Of a stretch of DNA of 50,918 nucleotides, positions 33,820-44,522 are shown one piece after another. The number at the start of each line of letters is the position of its first letter. The first letter of the stretch is position 1. Source of the stretch: Isohypsibius dastychi (lineage: Eukaryota > Tardigrada > Eutardigrada > Parachela > Isohypsibiidae). The stretch is taken from NCBI GenBank assembly GCA_034696485.1, contig JAQIWT010000031.1:1-50918 (forward strand), in the 5' to 3' direction. The notes beneath the pieces were generated by a model. It saw only the letters and a list, made by a program, of their open reading frames with translations, did not search any database and was not told the origin of the DNA. The position numbers and the translations under genes are program-made.

Positions 33820-36800
33820 CTAAAGCTTGACTGCTGATTTATCATCAGAGACGACGTGCGTACTTGGCATTTTGAGAACGTCAGTCGATAAATCCGTTTG
33901 TAGTCTGCTCTTCTTTATATCAAGCGTCACCGACGCTTTCCTCTGTTGCTTTTTCAAATCCTCAAGAAAGTTATCCATCAAACTCATGCGTGGGAGATCA
34001 TCAATTTTCTGATCTTCAGAGTCGAAATCGTGCACTGCGCGCATTTTATTCAGTTTTTTCAGCTCCTCTGTGATCGAAAACCGCTTGGCCACAGCTTCAC
34101 GTGGGTTCTGGGTGGGCTTCACGGGGGCCGTAAACTTCTTAGCCTGCTGTTCCGCACGAAGCTTCTCCTCTGCTTGTACCACATATTTCTCTAAAGGATC
34201 TTGGTCAAGTGACGGTTTGATCATCCGATCAAAGAGTCCAGGTTGCAAATGGTATCGTTTGATGATGTCTTCTTTCGTTGGCGGATACCAGTCCTCTGGA
34301 GCGGGGGCGTAGAACGTGAGATCACTACTTCTTGTCAGATCAATATGATTTTTCAACATCCAAGCATTGCGTTCCATCTCGGTTCTGAACTCCATTGCGA
34401 AGGTCTGCATCGATCGGCCGTGGTTGGGGATCTCGTGGAAGAATGTGTTCCGGGGATCACTTGCTGGGTTCGCCTCTGATGGCGATGAAACCATTTTATC
34501 CAATGTGTCGAATTTGTTCCAAGTCAAGGCGAAGAATTTCTGGGCCTGCTGGTGTTTTTGAGCAAGCTTTGGATCCACAGGTTCTACAGGTTCTATAGAG
34601 CACAAATATCGGTGAAACTGTTCACTGGGAAGAGTCTTTGGTTACCTTTCAAGATTTGCTCAGAGATTCCCGATCTTCCTGCCTCCGTATTATTTTGCGA
34701 CGTTGCTTTCAAATGATTGTCATCGGATTCGACTTCCATCAACGAAATTTCGGGTTTCGGTGCGTCCACGTGAACCTGTTTCGTCATCATTGGTGGAGGG
34801 GGCAAGTGCGGATTCACGGGCGGCGGAGGTGGTGGCATCGGCAGTGGCTTACCCGTATTTGATACAGGTATCCTTCGTGGCGGTACTCCCAGCTTTCCCG
34901 TATCTACTTCAGCCGGGGTGGCAACTGAAACGATCCATATTTAGAACAAGCAATAGCTTAATCATTACTAATGTACCTGGGACAAATCCGACAGTTTTCA
35001 CAGCTTTCGGTTTGATAGCTCTGACTGGGATCTCAGCTTTGTAAAGACTTTTCAGCACGTTCTTCTGATTCAGATGTCGGCCTTTCCGGAACGTACCACG
35101 GACATCCTTTCCGTATTCATACACCAATTCCTTATCGCCATACATGAATTTGGTGTTGGGGTCAATTGCTGCCCAGTCCTTCGTTATCATCCGCGAACCG
35201 CGATACGACTTGAGGTACTTGGCGATAGCGCGATATATTCTGTAGTTCCCGAACTGTCTGGCATAATCTTGAACAGACAAGCCACTGACAGATTTCGAGC
35301 GAAGGTTTGCTCCGTGCATGACGCAGCATATAACGCTGTCAAGGTTGTTACTCTCGATGGCTTTCATCAACGGCGTTGCTCCGGCTAAGGTGTGACCGTT
35401 TACATTAGCCCCGTTCCTGATCAGCTCTTCAACAACAACTGCTTGGCCTTTTCGACAAGCATGATGCAACGCTGACCAGCCAAAATTGTCCACCAAGCTC
35501 GGATTAGCCCTGCGAAAAAGTTAATTAAACCAGCTCAGAAAAAGATCACCTCGTTGATGATTACCCATATCCTAGTAGCAGCTGGACCATATCATAGCGT
35601 CCGGCCATCGCAGAGTACATAAGAGGCGTCTTGTACATGGCGTCACACTGATTGACATCGAACCCTTTCTGACAAGCACGGGCAAGTGAATCCCAGTCCC
35701 CAAGCTGGCAGATTGTGTTGAAGTGCGCCTTTTCTATTCGGACTCCATCCAGTATCCACAGGGAATCGTCCGTGAAGGGTGTAGCAGGCTGCTCAATGCC
35801 TTTTCCAAACACTGTTTGTGCGCCTGCGTGGACATACTTGATGATGTATGGGCTGTCTACAAATGGCCGAAGCTCCGGCTGCTCCTCATTGCAGCTGATG
35901 GTGAACTTTAATCCCTTTGGCAGTTTTATTTTTGGCTTCTTCTTCTTCTTTTTCTTCTTCTTTTTGCCTTTCGGGAGCTTTCCCTTTGCATCAAGGGGAT
36001 CGGCGGGGAAGTTTTCTTTCCGCAGTGCTTTGGGAACCAACTTGTTTCCAGATAAAAAATCGACAGCGCTGATACTTCCTGATGACTTTGGATCGAGGAC
36101 GTTGAGTAACTTTTCGATGTTCTCCGTCTCAATTGGCATTTCGATCATCTCAATCATCGCTGGGGCGTCTTCACGAGGGATCGTACCATCAGGCTGAACA
36201 AAATTACCAATTGGTGCTTCCAGTTTCTGGGTGTTATTCTGAAGCCAATCGTAGATGTCCAACAGGAACTTGTTCTCACCCATTTTGCTGAACTGGCGGC
36301 CAGCTTTCTTCATTTCTTTCATGGCCGGCTTCAGACCATATTTCTTGCTCATGGTCAACGGTGTCAGTCCAATTGCATTTTTCTGGTTTACATTTGCACC
36401 TTAAAGGGGGTCCACCATTTATATATAAACATCCATTGTATGAGGTCAATGATTACCTATGAAGTACCTCGTTGGGCTAAAAACCGGACGCAGTTCAACT
36501 GCTGGGATGCAGCGGCTAGATGCAGTGGAGTGTTGCCGTTATAAGCTGGCATGTCCAGATTTCCACCTGCTCCGCGGAGAAGTTGTAGAGCTGGAACGTG
36601 TCCATGGTATGCTGCCTCATGGGCTGCGTGAACCTTAACAGAAACAAGTGTACAGCAGAGTCCGTAAAAAAATCCTCACATTCCGTTTGAGAACATGGCG
36701 AGACATTTCAACACACAAGGCTGTGAGTGCCCCTACCTTCTTGTAATCAACCGCGTCAACGCTTGCACCGTGCTGGAGGAGCAACTGTATAAGCGCTACC

Positions 36801-37488
36801 GCTCCACGGCGACAGGCCTCGATCAGACCTGTCCTTCCTGATCGTTTTGCAATGGCATTGACATCTGCACCATGATCAAGAAACAACTCGACGACCTCGG
36901 CGGCTTTGTTCCCCTTTTCGCATGCACGTACAAGGACTGGCTTGCCGAGGATATCCGTGGTGGGTAAAGTTCCTTCATTCAAGCAAAAAGCAGCCACTTG
37001 CGTATGACGTGTTGTTCCTCCAAAACAGTACCACAGAATGGTTTGACCGAAAACATCTTCGATATCGAGATCAGCCCCTTTTAAGGCTAGCTGCTTGACG
37101 GCATCCAGGAAGCCATGGTGAGCTGCCACCATGATTGGCGTGATTCCCTAGACAGACATACTGAATATTACAGACATGAGCAATAACAGAATCATACTTG
37201 CTTGTTTCTTGCGTTGATGTCAGCTCCCTCATCGACAAAATAGCTGATGAGCTCGACATCATTCTTATATGCAGCAACGTGGAGTGCAGTGTTCCCTGAA
37301 CCCGGCTCACAAGCTCGAAAGATGCCTTTAAAACCTTGCGTTTTGAATCTCCGAATGCCAGTAATATCACGATTAGCAATTCGCTCAAAAAGCACTTTGA
37401 GCTGAACTCGCTGCTGGGGATGATCGACACATCGAATGTTAGGGTAGGATCTCAGCTGCCTCTCAAACGACTGTTGAGAAGAAGTCAT
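33820..37488 (-). CDS. ANKEF1: ANKEF1: ankyrin repeat and EF-hand domain protein
   Basis: ANKEF1 is a testis and sperm-flagellum protein in vertebrates. Seven minus-strand exons (37488-37198, 37147-36737, 36633-36468, 36399-35565, 35509-34977, 34924-34646, 34592-33820) join in phase to 1095 residues. A first block of ankyrin repeats (NTALHVAAYKNDVELISYFV, GRTGLIEACRRGAVALIQLL, NTPLHLAAASQQ) is followed by the EF-hand-like LDPKSSGSISAVDFLSG, a ten-lysine run, the ANKEF1 spacer with DDSLWILDG, and a second ankyrin block (YKTPLMYSAMAGRYDMVQLL, GWSALHHACRKGQAVVVEEL, GATPLMKAIESNNL). The C-terminal 350 residues add a proline-rich stretch (PPPPPPVNPHLPPPP) and a helical tail that are longer than in human ANKEF1. 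The open frame upstream of the ATG at 37488 has no better start. It lies 104 nt downstream of the 363-aa gene on the same strand. Confidence 0.92.
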
Positions 37489-37592
37489 GGCATGATTCGA
37501 ACCCAGTTGCGCCACGTCGTTATCACGTGCTCACTTCTGTTTTACTTGCTTGGTAACGCCAATTCGAACTCGTTCACAATGTGTGTTTTTAA

Positions 37593-38750
37593 TCAGTCAT
37601 TATGTACATCTTCTGGCGTAATGAAGTATCTAGGATTACCACGTATTCTACGCGTCAACCTCGTAGCACTTCTTTTCATCTGCCTCCATAAACGACTAGA
37701 AGCGTCAGATTTTAAACTCTCCGTTGGTCGGTTATCGGAATCGATGGGTGGATCTTTCGGTTCACTCGTATATTCCAGATTAGGATGTAAATATACGCTG
37801 AATAACTTGGGGTCTGGACAAAAAATATCGAACGTCAACCCGTACGCCAGTGCTCCACTTATTTTCGCTTCTTTTTTCAAACAAGTACTCCTGGGCGATT
37901 TGGTTTCGTTGGCCGAGGTGGGTCTGAAGGTGAATGGCTCTTGTATTTTTTCCAGCAGTTTGAAGGGTGGAACAAACGGTTTCTTCGCTTCGACGTTTTC
38001 TGGAACTGATATGCTGGTACCCAGTTTCAGAACTTCAGGAACAGGGTCAAGCAAAAATAGTTTGCTCTCATTAAGTAAATTCCATGAGCCTGTGGTTTCG
38101 GGCTCTATGGATTTTTCTAGCGTCGAACGAATCTGATCAGGCCAGTTGGGAACAAGCTGATTGACTAGCTGCTCAGGCACATCTTTGACACCCTCGTAAA
38201 AATGGCGATATATGACAGTCATCAGCTTTCCCAGATTCAAATCAAAACCCTTTGTTCTCTTCAACACACGGGCGCGGTGCATGATTTGCAGTCGTCTGAT
38301 AATAAGATTGTCAATTTCGAAGTTGAGCTTGATGGCACGCTGCGGATCTTTCTCTTCGATTTCTAAATGAGACAATTTGAGAATTTGCAGGATGAAAAAT
38401 GGAACCTCGATGTTGGCAATGTCTTTAAGAATAACGGCGACTCGTTGATATATTTCTGGATCGGTGGAGCGTAGTCTGTTGATTTCCAGCGTGGTATGAG
38501 GAAGCAGGTTGTCAGAAGGGCTGCTGAATAGTCTATCTTCAGGCGGATCGTTCGCATCAAGCTCGAGCATCGAGCTGGTCAGTTCGGATACTGAGAAATC
38601 ATCACCATCCTCTGAAATGTAAGCGCTCTGAAATAAGGTGAGATGGCAGGAATTCAATCGCCCAGACATACACGTACCTTCTTTTTTTCTTGCCGATTTG
38701 TTATTGTTCGTTATTAAAGTGATGATATCCTTTTTCACTGGGCTGGTCAT
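37593..38750 (-). CDS. Uncharacterised 363-aa protein
   Basis: Two minus-strand exons, 38750-38678 and 38611-37593, join in phase 1 across a 66-nt intron ending in TTACATTTCAG. I do not recognise the family. The centre is helical and basic (QRVAVILKDIANIEVPFFIL, then NLIIRRLQIMHRARVLKRTK), with a conserved-looking LGKLMTVIYRHFYEGVKDVP. The C-terminal third is low in structure and ends in a basic RRIRGNPRYF stretch. The intron could be read through only with a different phase, so the spliced form is preferred. Its ATG faces the TEX9-like gene across 190 bp, and ANKEF1 begins 104 nt after its stop on the same strand. Confidence 0.8.
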   Translation of the reverse strand: MTSPVKKDIITLITNNNKSARKKEGTCMSGRLNSCHLTLFQSAYISEDGDDFSVSELTSSMLELDANDPPEDRLFSSPSDNLLPHTTLEINRLRSTDPEIYQRVAVILKDIANIEVPFFILQILKLSHLEIEEKDPQRAIKLNFEIDNLIIRRLQIMHRARVLKRTKGFDLNLGKLMTVIYRHFYEGVKDVPEQLVNQLVPNWPDQIRSTLEKSIEPETTGSWNLLNESKLFLLDPVPEVLKLGTSISVPENVEAKKPFVPPFKLLEKIQEPFTFRPTSANETKSPRSTCLKKEAKISGALAYGLTFDIFCPDPKLFSVYLHPNLEYTSEPKDPPIDSDNRPTESLKSDASSRLWRQMKRSATRLTRRIRGNPRYFITPEDVHND

Positions 38751-38940
38751 GGTTGTTGTTTTGGGGCAGCAAGTTGGCGGTGGTACGCAGAGAAGGCCAG
38801 CGCATCACAGCAGGATGGCCAACAGTTCTCACGGCAACATATCAAAATGAGCGAAGAAAACGTGCACTGAAGCAGGGGTTCATTTAGAATTCAAACAAGG
38901 CATTCCTGCATTAAGCTTGAGACGGGCTTGTGTTGTGAGA
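38751..38940. promoter_or_regulatory. Short bidirectional promoter region (363-aa gene / TEX9-like)
   Basis: Only 190 bases separate two start codons that face away from each other, so both genes must share or abut promoters here. I see no element I can name. Confidence 0.55.
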
Positions 38941-40230
38941 ATGAACGGGTTTAGTGACAAATACCTTTCCAGTGGCGACACATTATTGGGTTCCCTGAAC
39001 TATCAGAAGGATTCATTTGACCTGGACGCGTTGCTGGCTGAACAACGTGCAAAACTTGCTGCTAGTGGAATTCTATCTGATATCAAGCTTCCGGCAGTAG
39101 CAGAGCGTATCGGGCTGAAGTCGTTACATGAAACAACTTCTTTGAAATTCAAGTCTGAAGAAGTCCTGTCGCTTACCACGTATATTTCATCTGACCAGAA
39201 ACCACAATTTCCTGTGACGAGCACATTATCCGCAACAGATGTTATAAACAGAATAAAAGCCAAAAAGCCACCGCTTACAATTTCCAAAACATCAGTTCGG
39301 GAATCAGGAGATACCCTCGAGAAACCATCTACAAAATTTCCAACGGCGCTATCAAGCGAGATCCGGCAAATTATCGAAAGAATAAAAGATTCCTCCTCGG
39401 AACACCCTGCTAGTCGTGATCAACTGGATTATATCGATGTCACCACAAAAAGCATGGGCCCAGAAGCAGCAGTGAAGATGTTGAAAACGAAACTCAAGGA
39501 GAGGAACGAGGAGATACAGAGCTTATCTCATAAAGCATCCCTAACAGTGCAGTCTCACAATGCTGACTCGGCCGAACTCGAAAAATTAACAAAAGAGCAT
39601 CAGAAACTGAAAGATGTCCAGCGGCGACAAGACCAAAAGTTGAGACAGTCCATTAAAACGGCGTCTGATGCGCGAGCAGAGGTTCAAAATTTGACCAAAG
39701 AAGTTGAGAGGCTCACAAAAGAGCTCATTGCGCAGACAAAGCAAATGAACGAGAGAAGAAAGAAGGTGGCGCCTGATGCTTCGCTTAACCGCATAGCGGC
39801 CGCTAACGAGAAGCTGAACAAGGAGATTGACTCACTGAAAGAACAAAATGGTTCACTTCTAGCGACGCAGAAGAAGATTCAGCAGGATATAAGGCAGAAA
39901 AAATCTAAACATGAGAATAACTTACACCGTATGATCAAAATAATCCAGAAGCAGAATGATCTGATTGATGTCATCAGTAAACAGCGGGGTGTTTTAGAAA
40001 TGCGTTACATGCTCAGATTTTCAGAAGCGCAGTTTTGTCGGTATTTGGATAACAATTTACAAAATGAAGTACCAACAGTGTGCAAAATCACCCAGGTCAA
40101 AGCGGAAATTTTGGGTGGTTTCTTGTCAGAAAATCAAACCAAACCATTCACAGCATTAGATATACAGTTGACGTCTGCAGTTTTGAGATTGCTGCCCATT
40201 TACATATACGGTTGTCCAGAAATAAGCTGA
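38941..40230 (+). CDS. TEX9-like coiled-coil protein
   Basis: An intronless reading frame of 429 residues. The first 90 residues are mixed; from about residue 180 it is continuous coiled coil (TKEVERLTKELIAQTKQMNE). The C-terminal segment IAAANEKLNKEIDSLKEQNG, then KKIQQDIRQK, IQKQNDLIDVISKQRGVLEM and LRFSEAQFCRYLD matches, in order and spacing as I recall it, the conserved C-terminus of TEX9 (testis-expressed 9), linked to centriolar satellites and sperm. The 60 residues after that motif look poorer, and a weak donor (GTATTT, at about 40029) could splice them away, so the last part of the frame is uncertain. The start is ATG at 38941. Confidence 0.7.
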   Translation: MNGFSDKYLSSGDTLLGSLNYQKDSFDLDALLAEQRAKLAASGILSDIKLPAVAERIGLKSLHETTSLKFKSEEVLSLTTYISSDQKPQFPVTSTLSATDVINRIKAKKPPLTISKTSVRESGDTLEKPSTKFPTALSSEIRQIIERIKDSSSEHPASRDQLDYIDVTTKSMGPEAAVKMLKTKLKERNEEIQSLSHKASLTVQSHNADSAELEKLTKEHQKLKDVQRRQDQKLRQSIKTASDARAEVQNLTKEVERLTKELIAQTKQMNERRKKVAPDASLNRIAAANEKLNKEIDSLKEQNGSLLATQKKIQQDIRQKKSKHENNLHRMIKIIQKQNDLIDVISKQRGVLEMRYMLRFSEAQFCRYLDNNLQNEVPTVCKITQVKAEILGGFLSENQTKPFTALDIQLTSAVLRLLPIYIYGCPEIS

Positions 40231-40477
40231 CACTTAAGGGTCATTAGCATTGGCCACTTGTTGTATCTTTGGGGTACATTGCATATTCTCCTTCCTACTC
40301 TCCGAAGAGCTCAATCCTTCCATCACCGGAGTTCCTAGTCAAATACACGCCCGGTGTCTCACTGATTCTGCGCCTCAGAATTCAAGGAAGAAATCTCTAT
40401 GCAACTTTTGAATCGTTCTCCATCGATATTTTCTGAGCAACTACCAGTCTCACAGCGTTACGTGGACTTCTTCCACG

Positions 40478-42025
40478 ATGCCACCAAAACCAAAAGACAA
40501 ATCCAAATCCAGATCGAATTCAAAGAAGAAGAAAGACTCAACACCCCCACCACCTATCGAATTGCCTCCAGATCCTGTCGAGATAGCCCGAAAACTAAGG
40601 CTGGTGGAAAAACACAAACGGTATTCTTTTCCCCAGGTTGATTAGCACAATGTGGTTTGTCACACTGGTTTTACTTTTTAGACTCGAGCAGCTACAGAAA
40701 AACAGCGAGCGATTGATACATATTGGATACGATAAGTAAAGTGTGTATTGTGTCACAGCATAGTGCCATCTCGTGTTGACCTGAGTCTACGTAGTCGCCA
40801 ATATGTGGAACATTGCAAGACCTTCATCACGCACATGGAATCAGAAATTTCTGTAGGTCGATGACTGCTTGTTAGGTTAAGAGGGAAGCCTGTTTAATTT
40901 TCTCGATACAGAACGAGGTTAAACCGTATCGAAAACGTCGGATTGAAATATACCGCGATGTCAAAGACCGCTTCGTTGCACACGCGACAAAATATTCAAC
41001 CTTTCTGGGAGAGAACCGGGATGCTTTGCAGAAAAAGTACAACGATATTGTGGCAAGTTCGTATTCACATTCTGCGGATTCTAGATGATAGAACAGATAA
41101 CTCTTTTGTCCCCAGAACTAACAGCTGAGCTAGATGCGCTGACTGAAAAAGAGGACAAGCTGATCGAAACGCTCCAGAAGTTGCAATATTTGAAAGTACA
41201 GCACGAAACAAATTATCCGAGCCTGTTTAACAGTCTGGGTATTATGATCTATACTGTAATACTCTGTAGGAGATCAAAGAGCAACAGCAAAACAAAATTG
41301 CTGAACTGCAAAAACTGCTCACGAAAACGAAAAAGAAAACTAGAACTGAGGCCCAAAAGATTCGACTGCGTCACGCACGTTGGCGAGCCCGAGATCTCGA
41401 AGGCCGGGCACACAGACTAAAGATTGTCTCTGATCATCTGGAAGAAGTACGATTCAATTTTTTTAATTTAATCCTGATGAAAAGGAATGTTCTTTCACAG
41501 GAAACTGAGCCTTACTTCATATTTCGCTTGGAGAGCAAACGAGAAGATAACCGTCGCTTACTTTCCCGAATAACCGATCGTGTCAACGGCATCAAACATC
41601 TTCAGACTCTTCGTCGTCAGCTGGAATTGAAAGACAGAGAAATGACATTCGAATACGAATATCTCTTGAAGTACAAGAAAGAAGCAGCAGCCAGACTCCG
41701 GGAGCTTCCACCTCTTACAGAAGACGCGCTCGCCAACGCTTTACGAATTCAAAATGCGGCTCGTGACGAAATGCTCACTTGGAGCAAAGGAGCAGGTGAT
41801 CATCTTCTCGCGATTAAAGATGCACAGAATGCCGAACAAACACATCAGCTTGTAAATGTCAAACCTGGCCCTCCTACAGTGACAAAATGGGGAAAAGAGA
41901 AGAACATGTTAAATAATCAAGGTTCTGAGAGCACTTTCTTTTCTCCAACTCTTTTTGGCATACTCACCCAGAAACATGTCAGCGAACATGCAACTGCGAT
42001 AGATGTACAATCTCGTAACACTTAG
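40478..42025 (+). CDS. Coiled-coil protein, 414 aa, possibly axonemal
   Basis: Seven exons: 40478-40620, 40682-40735, 40759-40852 (or from 40786), 40912-41052, 41085-41195, 41270-41446, 41501-42025. They join in phase to about 414 residues. The protein begins MPPKPKDKSKSRSNSKKKKD, a lysine-rich start seen in several basal-body and axonemal coiled-coil proteins such as BBOF1, then is helical throughout with Arg/Glu-rich coiled coil (RHARWRARDLEGRAHRLKIV). I cannot name the family. Two junctions are odd: the second intron is either 23 nt (CAG acceptor) or 50 nt (GAG acceptor), and the fourth is a 32-nt intron with a GC donor or a 35-nt one with GT. The last exon may be longer than the real one. 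Confidence 0.7.
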
Positions 42026-42172
42026 CGATCAATGTTGCTTCGAATAGGTGCAGGTCGATTCGAACTGAAATAGGTGCAGGTGGTTAAACGGTTTGACAAA
42101 AGGGCTTGGTAGCTTCAATCGTACGGTTTAGCTGAAGTTGACAAGCAGAAAGGCGAGCACACTTTCTTGAAA

Positions 42173-43018
42173 ATGCGCATGTCCATTGATAAAGCAGCGA
42201 ATGGCGCAGATGCGGAGTCACAGATGACAGAGCTCTATGCAGGATTTTGTGGGCAAATGGGCATCACTTGTGCAATGGCATTTGCAGGTTACGATACGGT
42301 TATATTTTTGCTGAACAATTACTCGAACTTTTAAACGAACATTCCCTTTCAATGCAGCTCTTGGGGCCAGCTACGGAACGGCAAAATCTGGGACTGCCAT
42401 AGCAGGTATGTCAGTAATGTTATGATGGTTACGTAATTTCTGTCTTACTAGCAGCTTTATGTATGCTGTTTCAGGTATGTCGGTAATGCGGCCAGATCTG
42501 ATTATGAAGTCCCTTATACCAGTGGTAATGGCGATATTCGATGTGGTTAAAGCACGTTCAATGGGCACTTATTTCAGATTATGGCTGGCATCATTGCCAT
42601 TTACGGCTTAGTTGTTGCTGTCATTATCTCATCGGCTTTTGGCGACGACATCCTAAAGTATTCACCAGTCAAGTATGATCCAACAGGCTAACGATTTCGT
42701 TTAACTATCGGATTGATTTATTGCAGGGGATTTGTTCACTTGGGCGCAGGTCTCAGCGTGGGACTATGTGGCACTGCAGCTGGATACGCAATTGGAGAAA
42801 CTGGAAGTGCAGGTGGGAAATAAACGACTGTCATCGAAAACTAGCGCGGATGCGATTTTTGAGTCCTTTCAGGTGTAATAAGGACGGCACTTCAGCCTCG
42901 TCTCTTCATCGGGATGGTGCTAGTTCTCATTTTTGCCGAAGTGCTTGGTCTCTATGGACTTATTATTGCTCTCATCATGACTTCATCATCTGTAATGCAG
43001 GAACAAACATCGGCTTAA
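42173..43018 (+). CDS. V-type H+-ATPase 16-kDa proteolipid subunit c (intact copy)
   Basis: Subunit c forms the proton-carrying rotor ring of the V-ATPase in endomembranes. Six exons (42173-42287, 42358-42405, 42475-42524, 42578-42672, 42727-42812, 42873-43018) join in phase to 179 residues. The four membrane helices are all present: [71 protein letters not shown], and the last, [20 protein letters not shown], with the proton-binding glutamate at E154. The N-terminus has about 20 residues more than human. An additional 5' coding exon cannot be excluded. Exon borders match the neighbouring copy except for one extra intron at 42406-42474. Confidence 0.93.
42403..42488 (+). repeat. 17-nt direct repeat at both ends of an intron
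   Basis: CAGGTATGTCAGTAATG at 42403-42419 spans the 5' splice site; CAGGTATGTCGGTAATG at 42472-42488 spans the 3' splice site. They differ at one base. The paralogous copy at 44012-44109 runs through this point without an intron. Confidence 0.95.
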
Positions 43019-43829
43019 ATGTGACGAAACGTTCTGCCGAGATTGATCATTTCACCGTAATGTTTGCGGATCTAGTTTGTTGTCTTCTGAAAAAATGAGC
43101 GGATCAATCCCCAGAAATTTTTGCGATTGCTGGACATCTTGCCACTGGAAAGGTCAATCACAAAGTTGCGTGGAGTTGTTCCATCTCGAATAATATTGAC
43201 CTGTTTGCATGATTTTCTAAAAAAATGCAAAGAAGAAAGAATTGGTTCAAATCCTTAGAAGCTCAGAACCAAAGTCGAAAGCAGTTGGTGTTTCAGGAAG
43301 TTCGCCTATTATACACCATGATTTGGGTTTCACCCGCTTTAACAAATCGTAATTTTGTGGCTATGAGAGGAGCTGGCCAAGAAGGAGAAGTATAAGCAAA
43401 TTGAATGTATATATTCAATCTGGTATAAGTGACATACATAGCAGCCCTGAAATTGCAGCGGCACGGCCGTAAGCTTGGCCTGTCTCCAAGATTTGCCGAC
43501 CCTTCCCCACCGAATAAATTTCACTCCAGGCACTTGTTCATGGAATACTTCCAGGCCGCTATCTCAGTTTCGGCTCAACGCATTATTCGATTTGAATTTA
43601 TAATATAATATAAGTATAAACTATAAATATAAAATACACTATATACATGTAATATAAACTACAAAAAAACTTTTGTAAGTGTGGGTTGTGCGAGCCGGAT
43701 TGCGGAAACATCCAAACTGGGAGCGGAAAAAACATTCGTGGGCGGTAAATTGCGACAGACACTTTTGAAATACGGGCCACTAGTGATACACAGAGATATT
43801 TCTGAATCCAAAGTACTGGAAAAGCAAAA
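43019..43829. other. Spacer between the two V-ATPase c copies
   Basis: No gene recognised. It contains an AT-rich run of TATAA-type repeats at about 43595-43665. Similarity between the two gene copies begins at their start codons, not in this spacer. Confidence 0.5.
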
Positions 43830-44522
43830 ATGCGTATGTCCATCGATAAAGCAGCCAAAGGTGTAGATGCGGCATCACAGGTGACAGAGCTCTATGCAGG
43901 ATTTTGTGGGCAAATGGGCATTACTTGTGCAATGGCATTTGCAGTTACGATACGGTCTTATTCTTGCTGAACAATTACTGAAGCTATCAAGAAAACTTCA
44001 TGTCCATGCAGCTCTTGGGGCCAGCTACGGAACAGCCAGAGCAGGGACTGCTATTGCTGGAATGTCTGTGATGCGCCCGGATCTTATTATGAAGTCACTT
44101 ATTCCAGCGGTAATTGCGATATTTGGTGTGGTTTAACTGGGGTGTAAGGTGCACTTGTTCCAGATCATGGCTGGTATCATCGCGATTTACGGCTTAATCA
44201 TAGCTGTCATTATTGCATCAGCTTTCAGTGACGACAAAATTGCTCTATACACTCCAATCAAGTATGACGTAACAGACCAACGGTTTCGTTTGACTGTTGG
44301 ATATCTTCCAGGGGGTTTGTGCACCTGGGTGCAGGTCTCAGCGTGGGACTATGTGGTACTGCAGCTGGATACGCAATTGGGGAAACTGGAAGTGCAGGTG
44401 AGGCCGGTTCATAAGTGGATACTCAACTGCCGTCAGGAACAGACCTGGTTACGAGCTGAGAGTCTTTTTCAGGTGTAACAAGGACAGCACCCCAGCCCCG
44501 GCTCTTCGTCGGGATGGTAATA
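43830..44522 (+). pseudogene. V-ATPase subunit c, second tandem copy, disrupted
   Basis: Exons 43830-43943, 44012-44109, 44164-44261, 44312-44397 and the start of the last at 44473 correspond to those of the intact copy. Compared with it, one G is missing at the end of exon 1 (GCATTTGCAGTTACG against GCATTTGCAGGTTACG), so joining exon 1 to exon 2 shifts the frame. The last exon stops being homologous after RLFVGMV, where a TA-flanked element is inserted, so the helix with the proton-binding glutamate is lost. The four internal exons remain open and well conserved ([20 protein letters not shown]), which suggests recent decay or some retained transcript. Confidence 0.85.

Noticed and set aside
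35715-36197. A 160-codon plus-strand open frame opposite ANKEF1
   Set aside because: It is the antisense of a strongly supported exon, and its phenylalanine run is just the complement of the ten-lysine tract.
43681-43866. Coding-looking frame just upstream of the second V-ATPase c copy
   Set aside because: It is out of frame with the copy, has no match to the first copy's upstream region and no family motif.
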